Shown: positions 55,851 through 64,000 of the stretch, piece after piece
Numbering within the stretch: position 1 is the first letter of the stretch
How the letters are laid out: every line of letters starts with the position of its first letter
Origin: Pinus tabuliformis
Lineage: Eukaryota; Streptophyta; Pinopsida; Pinales; Pinaceae
Length of the DNA: 64,000 nt
Assembly (NCBI GenBank): GCA_031772625.1
Contig: CM062810.1
Span: forward strand, 705,906,358-705,970,357
Reading direction: 5' to 3'
Notes under the pieces: generated by a model
Seen by the model: only the letters and a program-made list of their open reading frames with translations
Told to the model about the DNA's origin: nothing
Database searches by the model: none
Position numbers and translations under genes: made by a program

Positions 55851-56892
55851 AAGAAAGGGCAGGGATCCAATAACTACTAATTTTCCAGCCATTGTTTCTG
55901 ATTAGATTACTTGGCTTCCTTTTAATCTCTATGGCCTCCCTAAACTTTCAGTGACATAAATGATCAATCGCCTCTTCAATGCAAATGTGATGTTTTCTCA
56001 TTTTTGAATGTTCTACCAAAGCTGACGAGCCGGTCCTCCCATGTTTGATGTTGGTTGTGTGCTCATGAATCCTTTGATTTATTGAGTGGCTAGTTTCACC
56101 AATGTATCATGTCCCACAAGAACATGGGTTACATAAACACCTTTCATAGTGTTACGGTCTACTATGTCTTTTACATATTTTAAGGTGCTTCGAACAATGT
56201 TTAGGGGTTTAAAGGTTGAGGGAACCTTATATTTCCTTGGGATCCTGGAAATCTTGTTTGTGGTCCCTTGGATAAATGGAAGATGCAACCTTGAAATCCG
56301 ATCTTTGGGATCTTTTTTAATCACAGGACCTTTGCTAGATTTAAGGAAAGATTTAAGACCCTAGTGCCTACTATATCCATTATTATTGAAAACATTAAGG
56401 TGGGGTTTCATCAGTAAGATGGTTTTCATCAGAAAGTCTTAACGCACGAGTGGCTAAAGTATTGAGAACACCCAACTTCTAAGCAGGGAAATGATGGGAC
56501 TTAGCTTGAAGATACTCCTCTTTATGAGTTTTCTTCCAAAATACATTATGGGAGAAAGAACCACCATGTTTCTCTGAAATAAGGACGTCAAAGAAAGACA
56601 CTCTACCATTGACTTCACATTCCATAATTAAGTTTATGGAGCTAGACTGGTTGTTAAGATGTTGGAAAAAGAGATTCAACTTTTCCCAACCATGAGGCCA
56701 AATGACATAGGTATCATCCACAAATATCTTCCATATCTTTGGTTTGAATTGAGTCGAGGCCAAAGTCTTAGATTCAAAGTCCCCCATGAAGAGATTAACT
56801 ACTACAGAGGAAATGGGGGAACCCATGGCAACACCACATGTTTGTTCATAGAATTCTCCTTCATAGGTAAAGAAAGTAGAGGTAAGACAAAC
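55850..56892 (-). pseudogene. Penelope-like RT + GIY-YIG fragment (third PLE copy)
   Basis: On the - strand from about 56892: YEQTCGVAMGSPISSVV, catalytic box FVDDTYVIWPHG (intact, unlike the first copy), HLNNQSSSINL, VSFFDVLISEKHGG, then a stop (HHFPA-stop). After several stops and indels (one near 56390) 56324-56079 reads DRISRLHLPFIQGTTNKISR and KGVYVT followed by a shifted TPYVG-like end. It stops at GAAGAAAGGG, where the other copies end their ORF. The 3' region with the ribozyme is missing, so it is truncated at both ends. Same family as the 11.4-15.5-kb pair but clearly diverged. Confidence 0.85.
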
Positions 56893-56903
56893 AAGCACGA
56901 TCT

Positions 56904-57509
56904 AAGCAAAAATAAGTTTAAATCATTAAATTCAATCAACAAAAAGAAATTGAAAATTTGAGTGACAATTATATCTGTGTTGTACTATAAATCTAGGTAT
57001 CTGATCGTTCTTTTAACTACAATTGAAACATGGGTAGCCTCCCTATTTAGTTTCATCCTTGAAAGATTGAAATCGACCCATTTTTATATAAAAATCTATT
57101 GAAATGTAAAAGAAATGTTGAATTTAAATTGATTATAAATTTAAAAAATATTTTAAAATTACCCAAATTTACTATAATTACAAATTAAAAAAATATTTTA
57201 AAATTCTAAAAAAAGGTGTTATATATCAAATTTCTAAATGTTTCCACACTTTAGAATGTAAAGAAAAATCACTAAAAGAAAAAACTAGAAATCAAAATCT
57301 ACTTTACATAAGAGTAGTTAATCTAGTTGTTACCCGACGTTGTATCTAAAGCTATGTTAATCCTCCTTCTCCGGCCTAGTCAGGAATGTCCTGCACTATT
57401 TCCTAAGGAAGAAAAAGGAAACAAAATACTCTTGGTTAACTAAGCAAACAAGGATGGCTGCGAAGCAGCTAGTCCCTGCACATAGTTCTATCTAGCCGCC
57501 TTTGAATTC
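56904..57509. other. no gene seen
   Basis: AT-rich spacer; short repeated ATATTTTAAAATT words at 57145-57200. Confidence 0.5.
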
Positions 57510-58369
57510 GTATACTATGTTTTGACGTTCAGAGATTGACCAGCAGCACTATATGCCGACAGTTTCCCAAGTAGCTTGGCTTTCAATCAGGTTTTCTTCC
57601 CGGAAATCTCAAGCCTAACATTTCTTTAGGCTTCTATAACACTCTACTTATCAGATATTTTCTCATATGATACAAAATCATGGTTTTGTTATTGCCAATT
57701 TCATGTTGTTCAAGGAAGCATGTGGAACCATTAGTAGCTTAATTTCTCTGCCTTATTTGAAGAACATAATGTAATGGAGTTTGACTTATCAAGTTTCACT
57801 TTCAGAAAACATAATGAGTAATAAATACGTTGATAAATGTTTACAAAACCAAGTACATGGGCTGTCGTAGGCTTCAATTTTTAAGAAGTGCTAGCAACAT
57901 TTCACTATTTACAAGATTTCTCCCCAGTAAGAAACTCTCGTATACTATGTTTTGACGTTCAGAGATTGACCAGCAGCACTATATGCCGACAGTTTCCCAA
58001 GCAGCTTGGCTTTCAATCAGGTTTTCTTCCCGGAAATCTCAAGCCTAACATTTCTTTAGGCTTCTATAACACTCTACTTATCAGATATTTTCTCATATGA
58101 TACAAAATCATGCTTTTGTTATTGCCAATTTCATGTTGTTCAAGGAAGCATGTGGAACCATGAGTAGCTTAATTTCTCTGCCTTATTTGAAGAACATAAT
58201 GTAATGGAGTTTGACTTATCAAGTTTCACTTTCAGAAAACATAATGAATAATAAATACGTTGATAAATGTTTACAAAACCAAGTACATGGGCTGTCGTAG
58301 GCTTCAATTTTTAAGAAGTGCTAGCAAAATTTCACTATTTACAAGATTTCTCCCCAGTAAGAAACTCTT
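57510..58369 (+). repeat. 430-bp direct tandem duplication, about 99% identical
   Basis: 57510-57939 and 57940-58369 both start GTATACTATGTTTTGACGTT and end CCCCAGTAAGAAACTC. I count about five differences. No domain in any frame. The composition is more gene-like than the preceding spacer. Confidence 0.92.
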
Positions 58370-58439
58370 CATGCTATAGCAGGAGATATAGTGGAGTAAG
58401 TTACTCCCCGCAGATTTGAAGTAGTTCTCAGAAAAAGAG

Positions 58440-59210
58440 AGTAGACTAGTTCACCAGTTTCAGTAATACATAAATCACACAATTGCAATATATATAGTCA
58501 CATGAACAAGTTTCAGTAATACATAAATCACGATTCAAGATACACCAGTCTATGTTGCTAGGACCACAGCATCGCCTTGACCAGGGAAAGACCCAGGGGT
58601 CAGCCCAGCAAAGACTCAGTAAAAAAGAAAGCATAAACATACAGACCATATAAAAGACTTGACATGTAAATCATGAAAGAATTCTAAAAACCAGATCTGA
58701 AAAGGGTTGTTGATTCGGTTTGGGTAGACAGAAAGACTCGCAGTTATACTGAGAAAGAACCTCAACGAATCTTGCAATCGACGATCCCCTACACGTCTTT
58801 TCACGGTACTTCATACAGCTAGCTCTGTCCATCCGGCTGCAACGCCATTAAGATTTGCAAGCCGTTTGCTATCCATACATGGTCATCCAGGAGCCACGGT
58901 TTTCCTCATAAGATAAATTTGACGGTGCTCTAAGGGAATTTTTTTATGATGTGTTTATTTTTAAACTGCTTTTCATATCATTTTTAATATTTACTCTACT
59001 CTATTTAATATTTTTTCTATAAAAACATAATAAAATTTCTATATATATATAATAAAAAAAATTAATCAAACATATATGAATTTCAGTTTATCAATTAAGA
59101 ACATATTAAAATAATAATCTTACATAAACTAATATCAACCAAGGAAAAAATTGTGAAAATTAAGTGAATGCATTTAGATATATAATACATAATTGGGCAC
59201 TATAACCTTT
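58440..59210. other. no gene recognised; short direct repeat
   Basis: AGTTTCAGTAATACATAAATCA occurs at about 58457 and 58509 (22-bp direct repeat, split here only for description). The - strand 58900-58620 has short open pieces (for example DSKRLANLNGVAAGWTELAV) without a recognisable domain. Confidence 0.45.
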
Positions 59211-59733
59211 TCTTCTGCAATAGAGTCCAAAGATCAAACTTTTCCAACATCTGAAGTCGGCACTTCCAAGGTGTAAGCAATCTGGCTACCATTCCCAGGA
59301 TCCGAGGATTGAGCCATGTGGAACCAAATATTTAAACAATGAAACATGTTGAGAACCATCTGGGCTCCTCACGAGGGCACGAACTTATTTCCAGAACACG
59401 AAGGCCACTTGCCTCATGACCCTATTTTCCAGAAAACAAAATGCAATACGTGGATGAATACCATGCAATACGTGGATGGATTAGCAACGTTCCTTCCAGG
59501 TTTTCTATAGTTCAAATTGTGTTTAAGAATTTTTTTAGCATTGACCACTCCGTCCCTGGTGCCTGTTTCAGATTCAGCGAGCAATCATCTTTGCAGGCAC
59601 TACAGCCTTCTCTTCTGCAGATTCAGCAAGCAATCATCTTTGTGGGCACTACAGCCTCCTCTTCTGCAATGGATTCCAAAGATCAAACTTTTCCAACATC
59701 TGAAGCCGGCACTTCCAAGTTGTAAGCAATCTG
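59211..59733 (+). repeat. 76-bp direct repeats and a 49-bp tandem duplication
   Basis: TCTTCTGCAATAGAGTCCAA ... AAGCAATCTGGCT at 59211-59287 recurs at 59658-59733. Between them GATTCAGCGAGCAATCATCT ... TCTTCTGC is duplicated in tandem (59571-59619, 59620-59667). A short frame (59441-59725) crosses them but shows no domain. Confidence 0.8.
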
Positions 59734-60134
59734 GCTCTCGAATTTGAAGATTTCACAATTAAAGAAATTGTCGACAATGAGATGACGATGAAATTGATTT
59801 TTATTTCTTATTCTGAGCAAATTGATTTACTCGACAGAGAGATTTAGAGAAGGTTTGCTCAGCATGGATAGTGGGATGTTGGAATGGCAATGGGATTTTT
59901 GGTCATCACCGAACATGATATTGGATGCTCTCGGTTTGTGACTGAAACAACAACGGCTAAAGATGATTTCACTTGGTTAAAGGTGAGAATGCATCGTACA
60001 GACAAGCCTATTCAACTCTCATAGCTCGATGGCTATTTGACTGAGCTTGGCATGCTCGTAAGTAAGGTGGTTGGCCAGGATAGTGGCAATGGCTTGGCAT
60101 GAGGTGCGACATGCATAATGCAGAGAAAGGCGAA

Positions 60135-60196
60135 CTTATTATGTTGAAATAACAGAATGCCAACCCTTGTTATGTTGAAAGAACAGAATGCCAACC
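60135..60196 (+). repeat. 31-bp tandem duplication
   Basis: CTT(A/G)TTATGTTGAAA(T/G)AACAGAATGCCAACC occurs twice in direct succession. Confidence 0.85.
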
Positions 60197-60360
60197 CGGT
60201 AGGGAACCCACTTGCTACTTTGCTGGCGCTTGAGAATAACTTCAATACAGGGGCAGTCGAACTTGCAACTTCTAGCCTAGCTGGGGCTAGTCAGTGCCAG
60301 AAGGGCAGTTGATAGTCAATCATCGCCAGTGCTCATTACCGTTGCCGAAAGGTAATAATC

Positions 60361-60454
60361 TAATAATCTGGTAATATTCTGCATGTAAGAACTTCCAAAA
60401 GCACAGTCATTAATAACCTGGTAATATTCTGCATGTAAGAACTTCCAAAAGCAC
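60361..60454 (+). repeat. 50-bp-period tandem duplication
   Basis: TAATAA(T/C)CTGGTAATATTCT followed by GCATGTAAGAACTTCCAAAA and GCAC, at 60361-60404 and 60411-60454. Confidence 0.88.
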
Positions 60455-61320
60455 CGCGTTAATCATTAAAAGAATGCATTTTTACTTTATCTAACAGCGA
60501 TAAATTGATTGTTTATTCAGACAAAAGGCTAGAGCCACAAAACAGGCTTGGTTCGAGGGTCAACATACATTTTTTGTCTGCACAGGTATGTTTTTTCACA
60601 GTGAATCTAATTATATACTTCAGATTTAACATGGATACAATCTGAACATTGATACAATAGGTAGAGTTGAAGGATGCTTAATTTTTCCAGCCAATCTCAG
60701 ATATTGAATAGAAAAAGCAAATTGATCATAGTTTTCGAACTTGCGCTACTTGCAATTTCCAGAAAAAAGAAAATTCTATTAATTGCAGAACTAAAAATAT
60801 CCAGTAAAATGCAGAAGAGTAAATGTAGATTTCAGTTTCATGTATGAAAGCAGTACAGGTTTAAAAAACTATTTATCTCACCTTGTTCATTGTATCTCAC
60901 CGCAGAAACATAGCTGTTGCGCTTCGGCTTCATCCAGCGATCATGTAATCCAGTCGCCATCCCCAGAACTCGAACCAGAGCCACCGACAAGAAGCCAAGG
61001 GCCGGACTCTGCTGAGCGGTGGGCCTACTTCGGGTGGACAGCTAGAAGTTAACAGTTTGAATACTACTACAGTCAAGGGAATATGGATCCCTCTGGAATT
61101 CAGATGTCATATCACAGTACACAGTTCAGACAAAAGAGAAGAGACAGCGAAGGTTTCTCTAGCATACAGTTTGGATCTCCATATTGAAAGAAGCTCAGAT
61201 ATGTCTCTCTGTAATCTCGGGTAAACAGTGACAGTATGAAGTTCGGATCTCTGGGTAAAAGGTCTCATTGCTATAGCAGAAAGATAGGGTTCGGATGAAT
61301 GAACGGGGTTTTGCGCAGAG

Positions 61321-61394
61321 AGGTGTTGATATTGGGGACTCTGCTGAGCGGGTAGGCAGGTGTTGATATTGGGGACTCTGCTGAGCGGGTAGGC
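61321..61394 (+). repeat. 37-bp tandem duplication
   Basis: AGGTGTTGATATTGGGGACT followed by CTGCTGAGCGGGTAGGC, two identical copies. A related GGACTCTGCTGAGCGGTGGG occurs at about 61004. Confidence 0.9.
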
Positions 61395-61865
61395 GGACAC
61401 CTCCCGCCATGCACAGACACCTGCACAACAGCCGTTATGGCGGACACCTGCACAACAGCAACCTTAGCATATGCCTGTTCGAATATAATACGAATTAACA
61501 TTAAGAATTAACCAATTAATGTTAGCATTAACAGCAAACCGCTCACAGTCAGGCATAATGAACTGGGCCTAAATAGCAATTTAGGCTATGGTCGGGCCTC
61601 TTCCGCCTCGGGAAGAGGCCAAATAAGATGGCGAAGGAATAGATGGGCGCACATCAACGCAAGGTCAATTCCGAACTTTATAATAAAACTGCAAATAACA
61701 TACTAAAACACTGCAAATTAATGCTAAGTCGGCTACGAACGATTACTATAGTCCCTGCCGGATGCCAGATGGCAGGGACTAATAAGGATGAGTTATGTTA
61801 GCTATTCACTTCTCAACTAGTCAACAAATATATATAAAATAACATATTTATTGTAAAGGTGATTT

Positions 61866-61977
61866 TAAAAGATCCTCCAGACATGTACTCGTAGATAAGC
61901 ATAAGTTCTTTGGGTTCATTGCAATATCCGAGTAAAGAAACCAAATTTCTATGATGGATTCTCGAAAGAAGATCAAT
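61866..61977 (-). pseudogene. orphan receptor-like kinase exon
   Basis: On the - strand, after a splice-acceptor-like TTATAACAG (61986-61978), the open stretch reads IDLLSRIHHRNLVSLLGYC then NEPKELMLIYEYMSGGSFK. This is the alphaC-end to beta5/hinge segment of plant receptor-like kinases of the LRR type (family pattern LSRIHHKNLVSLLGYC...LVYEYM..GSL). It is uninterrupted over about 37 codons. The Lys/Glu, HRD and DFG segments were not found nearby on this strand, and no clear GT donor follows, so it is an isolated or captured exon rather than a working kinase. Short exons of this kind occur in LRR-RLK subfamily I genes. Confidence 0.7.
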
Positions 61978-62149
61978 CTGTTATAAATTCAATTCACATG
62001 CATAAATTTCACCATAAATAATTATTTTAAATTAGATGATTATGAGATTTACGAAACATTGAGTTCATAAATAAACATTCTTGAAATAAGTCCAAATCCA
62101 TTTTAAATCGCATGGTTTAAAATCTAAAAATTCGAGAACAAAGAGCGCC

Positions 62150-62223
62150 TAGTTGACCAAGAAATACCCATTCAAAGCCCGCACTTCCTTGGTAGTTGAC
62201 CAAGAAATACCCATTCAAAGCCC
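62150..62223. repeat. 43-bp-period tandem duplication
   Basis: TAGTTGACCAAGAAATACCC followed by ATTCAAAGCCC occurs at 62150-62180 and 62193-62223. Confidence 0.88.
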
Positions 62224-62413
62224 CCTCTTTGGATCTTCTGGCTAATAATCATGGAATATTCTGCATCCATTCATAGAATTAAAGTATTAAATCCTGCTCT
62301 TTAGTTGGTAATTGTGACCATTGAAGAAGTTATTGATAAATTTGAAGTGAACATTTATATTTCAATTTCAAGGGTTATTTTTATTTATCTTTTTAATATT
62401 TTTTTCATTTAAA

Positions 62414-62417
<4 letters not shown>

Positions 62418-62464
<47 letters not shown>
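62418..62464. repeat. (TA)n microsatellite
   Basis: Pure TA repeat in an AT-rich stretch, just before the second copy of the dispersed repeat. Confidence 0.95.
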
Positions 62465-62469
<5 letters not shown>

Positions 62470-62527
62470 TAATTACACAGATTATAAACAATTTTTTTAT
62501 ATATAATAAAACTTTTAGGTACAACAT

Positions 62528-62710
62528 ACATAGATGGAATTGGTTTACTCTTATATCTTATAGTATATAGAAGTTATAGGGAGGAAATTTGATAATGTTA
62601 TTTAATTACACTCTAGATATATGAATCACATGGTAGAAATCTAATTGGACTATTTACTTATAATTGTTATAAGAATCATATGGAGGGAATTCAATTGGAC
62701 CATTTACTTA
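62528..62710 (-). repeat. dispersed repeat, copy 2 (inverted)
   Basis: Reverse-complement match to 51236-51420 with scattered substitutions, including CATAGATGGAATTGGTTTAC and CCAATTAG/CCAATTGG contexts. Confidence 0.75.
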
Positions 62711-64000
62711 TTGATGCAGGAGCATCTGGCTAACAGGGCAGTGGTTTCCGAAAAGGACAGAGGACACAGTTCGTTGGATGGACAGTAGATCTGTCTTTAT
62801 TTTTTTTATTTTACTTTACTCTTTAAATTGCCTAAAAATACTGTTATGATTTTTAATTTTAATTAGGAGCAGTAGTGATTAGGTAGAATTCTTTGTTTCC
62901 CAAACAGCTATATTACGATTGTGAATGCATGTAAAACAGAATGTACTAACTAGCTATGGAAAAGCCCGTATATGAAATAACTGATATAACCAACAACACA
63001 ACTAACAGCAGTTACAAAACTGTTTGTATACAGTGTTATAAAATGGGTGAAACAAACCATCAGAGGGGTTCGACTTTGTATGAAAAAGAACAAAGATAAT
63101 AATAAAAAACATTTTGTGCACATATATATTCCTAACGTGTCCTCAGAAATTGTGTAATTGCGCTAGTAGATTATTATACAAAGACTGCTGAACGTGTTGC
63201 TACAGGTTCCGAGCCCAGAGGGAAGAATAACCAGTTGGACGACAAGCAACAGCACAAGTCCATACAACCAGACCATTAAAGAAAGACCTCGTAACAGGTA
63301 TGTGGGAAATACAACACAAGTCTTAACTATTCATCAAATTAAATTCATATGAATACATTGCACAGTCGGCCAAAAACATTTCAATATAAGTTTTTACATA
63401 CTGTCCGAAATAGAGGACTGAACTAAAACCACAGTCGTGAGACATTAACCTCTACAGTAAACAAGAAACCAACTTTCCGCAAGACTCAGAATCATAACCC
63501 ACGTCGTGCCAGCGGCTAAAGAAGAGTTAAGTACAGACAGAGAGCAGCCTAAGGCCAGCAACCAAGTTCAGCAAGTAAAGTCGAAACACCCCTAAAAACA
63601 AGCTACCAAACATCATAGAAACTACCCGTGTTTGCCCGAACAGCCGAGAGCTCAAACACCGGAACCCTCGAACAGTCACACCTGCAAGAGCATGAACAGG
63701 AGTGGTTAGACCAAGCAACAGCGTCAACCGAGTTAAAGAAAGCTTGAAAGGGACGAGCAAACAGAAGGTAATGGCACCCTACCTGTTCGGTGAACCATAG
63801 CTTTCAGCCGACCCCGAGAAGACCCCTGCTCACGAAGGAGCCACTACATCAGGTACAGGTAAAGGAGGATTGCAAAAATTCCGGCATAGAACCCAAAAAC
63901 TTACCGACTGAGCTTGCAGAGATCCCAACTGAGGACGCCGCCATCAAATTGCCAAGGACTGTGAAGAAAAGCTGAACCAGTGTTGGAACAAACAACAAAC
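62711..64000. other. no gene recognised
   Basis: Moderate GC content, longest open pieces 60-77 codons (63790-63975 on +, 63760-63527 on -), no domain. It may be UTR, intron or a decayed gene continuing beyond the window. Confidence 0.45.

Noticed and set aside
58620-58900. Short minus-strand exons of a host gene
   Set aside because: Start codons and short open stretches exist but there is no recognisable domain and no convincing splice pair.
59740-60300. Possible decayed LINE ORF1 or retrogene (pieces such as DVGMAMGFLVITEHD and YLTELGMLVSKVV)
   Set aside because: The fragments line up in one direction across stops but match no domain firmly; repeats in the region make chance likely.
61596-61790. 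Small hairpins (GGCCTCTTCC/GGAAGAGGCC near 61596-61621; GTCCCTGCC/GGCAGGGAC near 61762-61790)
   Set aside because: Perfect but short, not repeated elsewhere in the window, and no RNA or transposon context.
1-64000. Bacterial-type features, CRISPR arrays, plasmid or phage genes
   Set aside because: No regularly spaced repeats with unique spacers, no bacterial operons; all evidence points to a plant nuclear genome.

Overview
The window is nuclear DNA from a large-genome plant, most likely a conifer. It is dominated by nested, decayed Ty3/gypsy LTR retrotransposons and AT-rich spacers. It also carries Penelope-like retroelements (PLEs) with a GIY-YIG endonuclease. Among plants that element type is known mainly from conifers (the Dryad group), and this is the strongest taxonomic clue. 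I see no intact cellular gene, no rRNA or tRNA gene and no CRISPR array. Almost all coding matter is transposon-derived and broken by stops or frameshifts.

Layout. (1) 1-5079: chromodomain-bearing Ty3/gypsy element on the + strand, 5' end outside the window, 3' LTR at 4747-5079. It is inserted in the 5' LTR of the next element. (2) 5080-22848: a Tat-lineage-like element on the + strand with gag, protease and an extra RNase H but no reverse transcriptase or integrase. It holds an L1-like insertion (8387-9921) and a head-to-head PLE pair (about 11411-15523) with a candidate hammerhead ribozyme at each outer end. Its 3' region has an intron-containing ORF on the opposite strand and tandem repeats. 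The 3' LTR is 21852-22848. (3) 23840-25270: old gypsy pol relic. (4) 29106-32318: foldback structure about 3.2 kb long, with A/T-tract arms around a 680-bp GC-rich palindromic minisatellite. (5) 33988-48336: full-length Athila-like element on the - strand with 2.1-kb LTRs, PBS, PPT, one gag-pol frame broken only by stop codons, and an extra two-part ORF between integrase and 3' LTR. (6) 48337-57500: AT-rich spacer with tandem arrays, a 253-bp MITE whose empty site is also present, an L1-like 3' fragment, a possible tRNA-derived SINE and a third PLE fragment. (7) 57510-64000: more ordinary base composition, many short tandem duplications (one of 430 bp, about 99% identical), and a single receptor-kinase exon on the - strand.

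Order of events from nesting: the Tat-like element landed first, and the chromovirus, the L1-like sequence and the PLE pair inserted into it later. LTR pairs of the Tat-like and Athila-like elements are both about 93% identical by hand count over the parts compared, so both are old. Most in-frame stops are TAG, TAA or TGA where the family usually has Gln or Arg. This fits C-to-T decay of methylated repeats. Coordinates and motifs were read by eye without searches; element boundaries are good to a few bases where terminal repeats are visible and approximate elsewhere.
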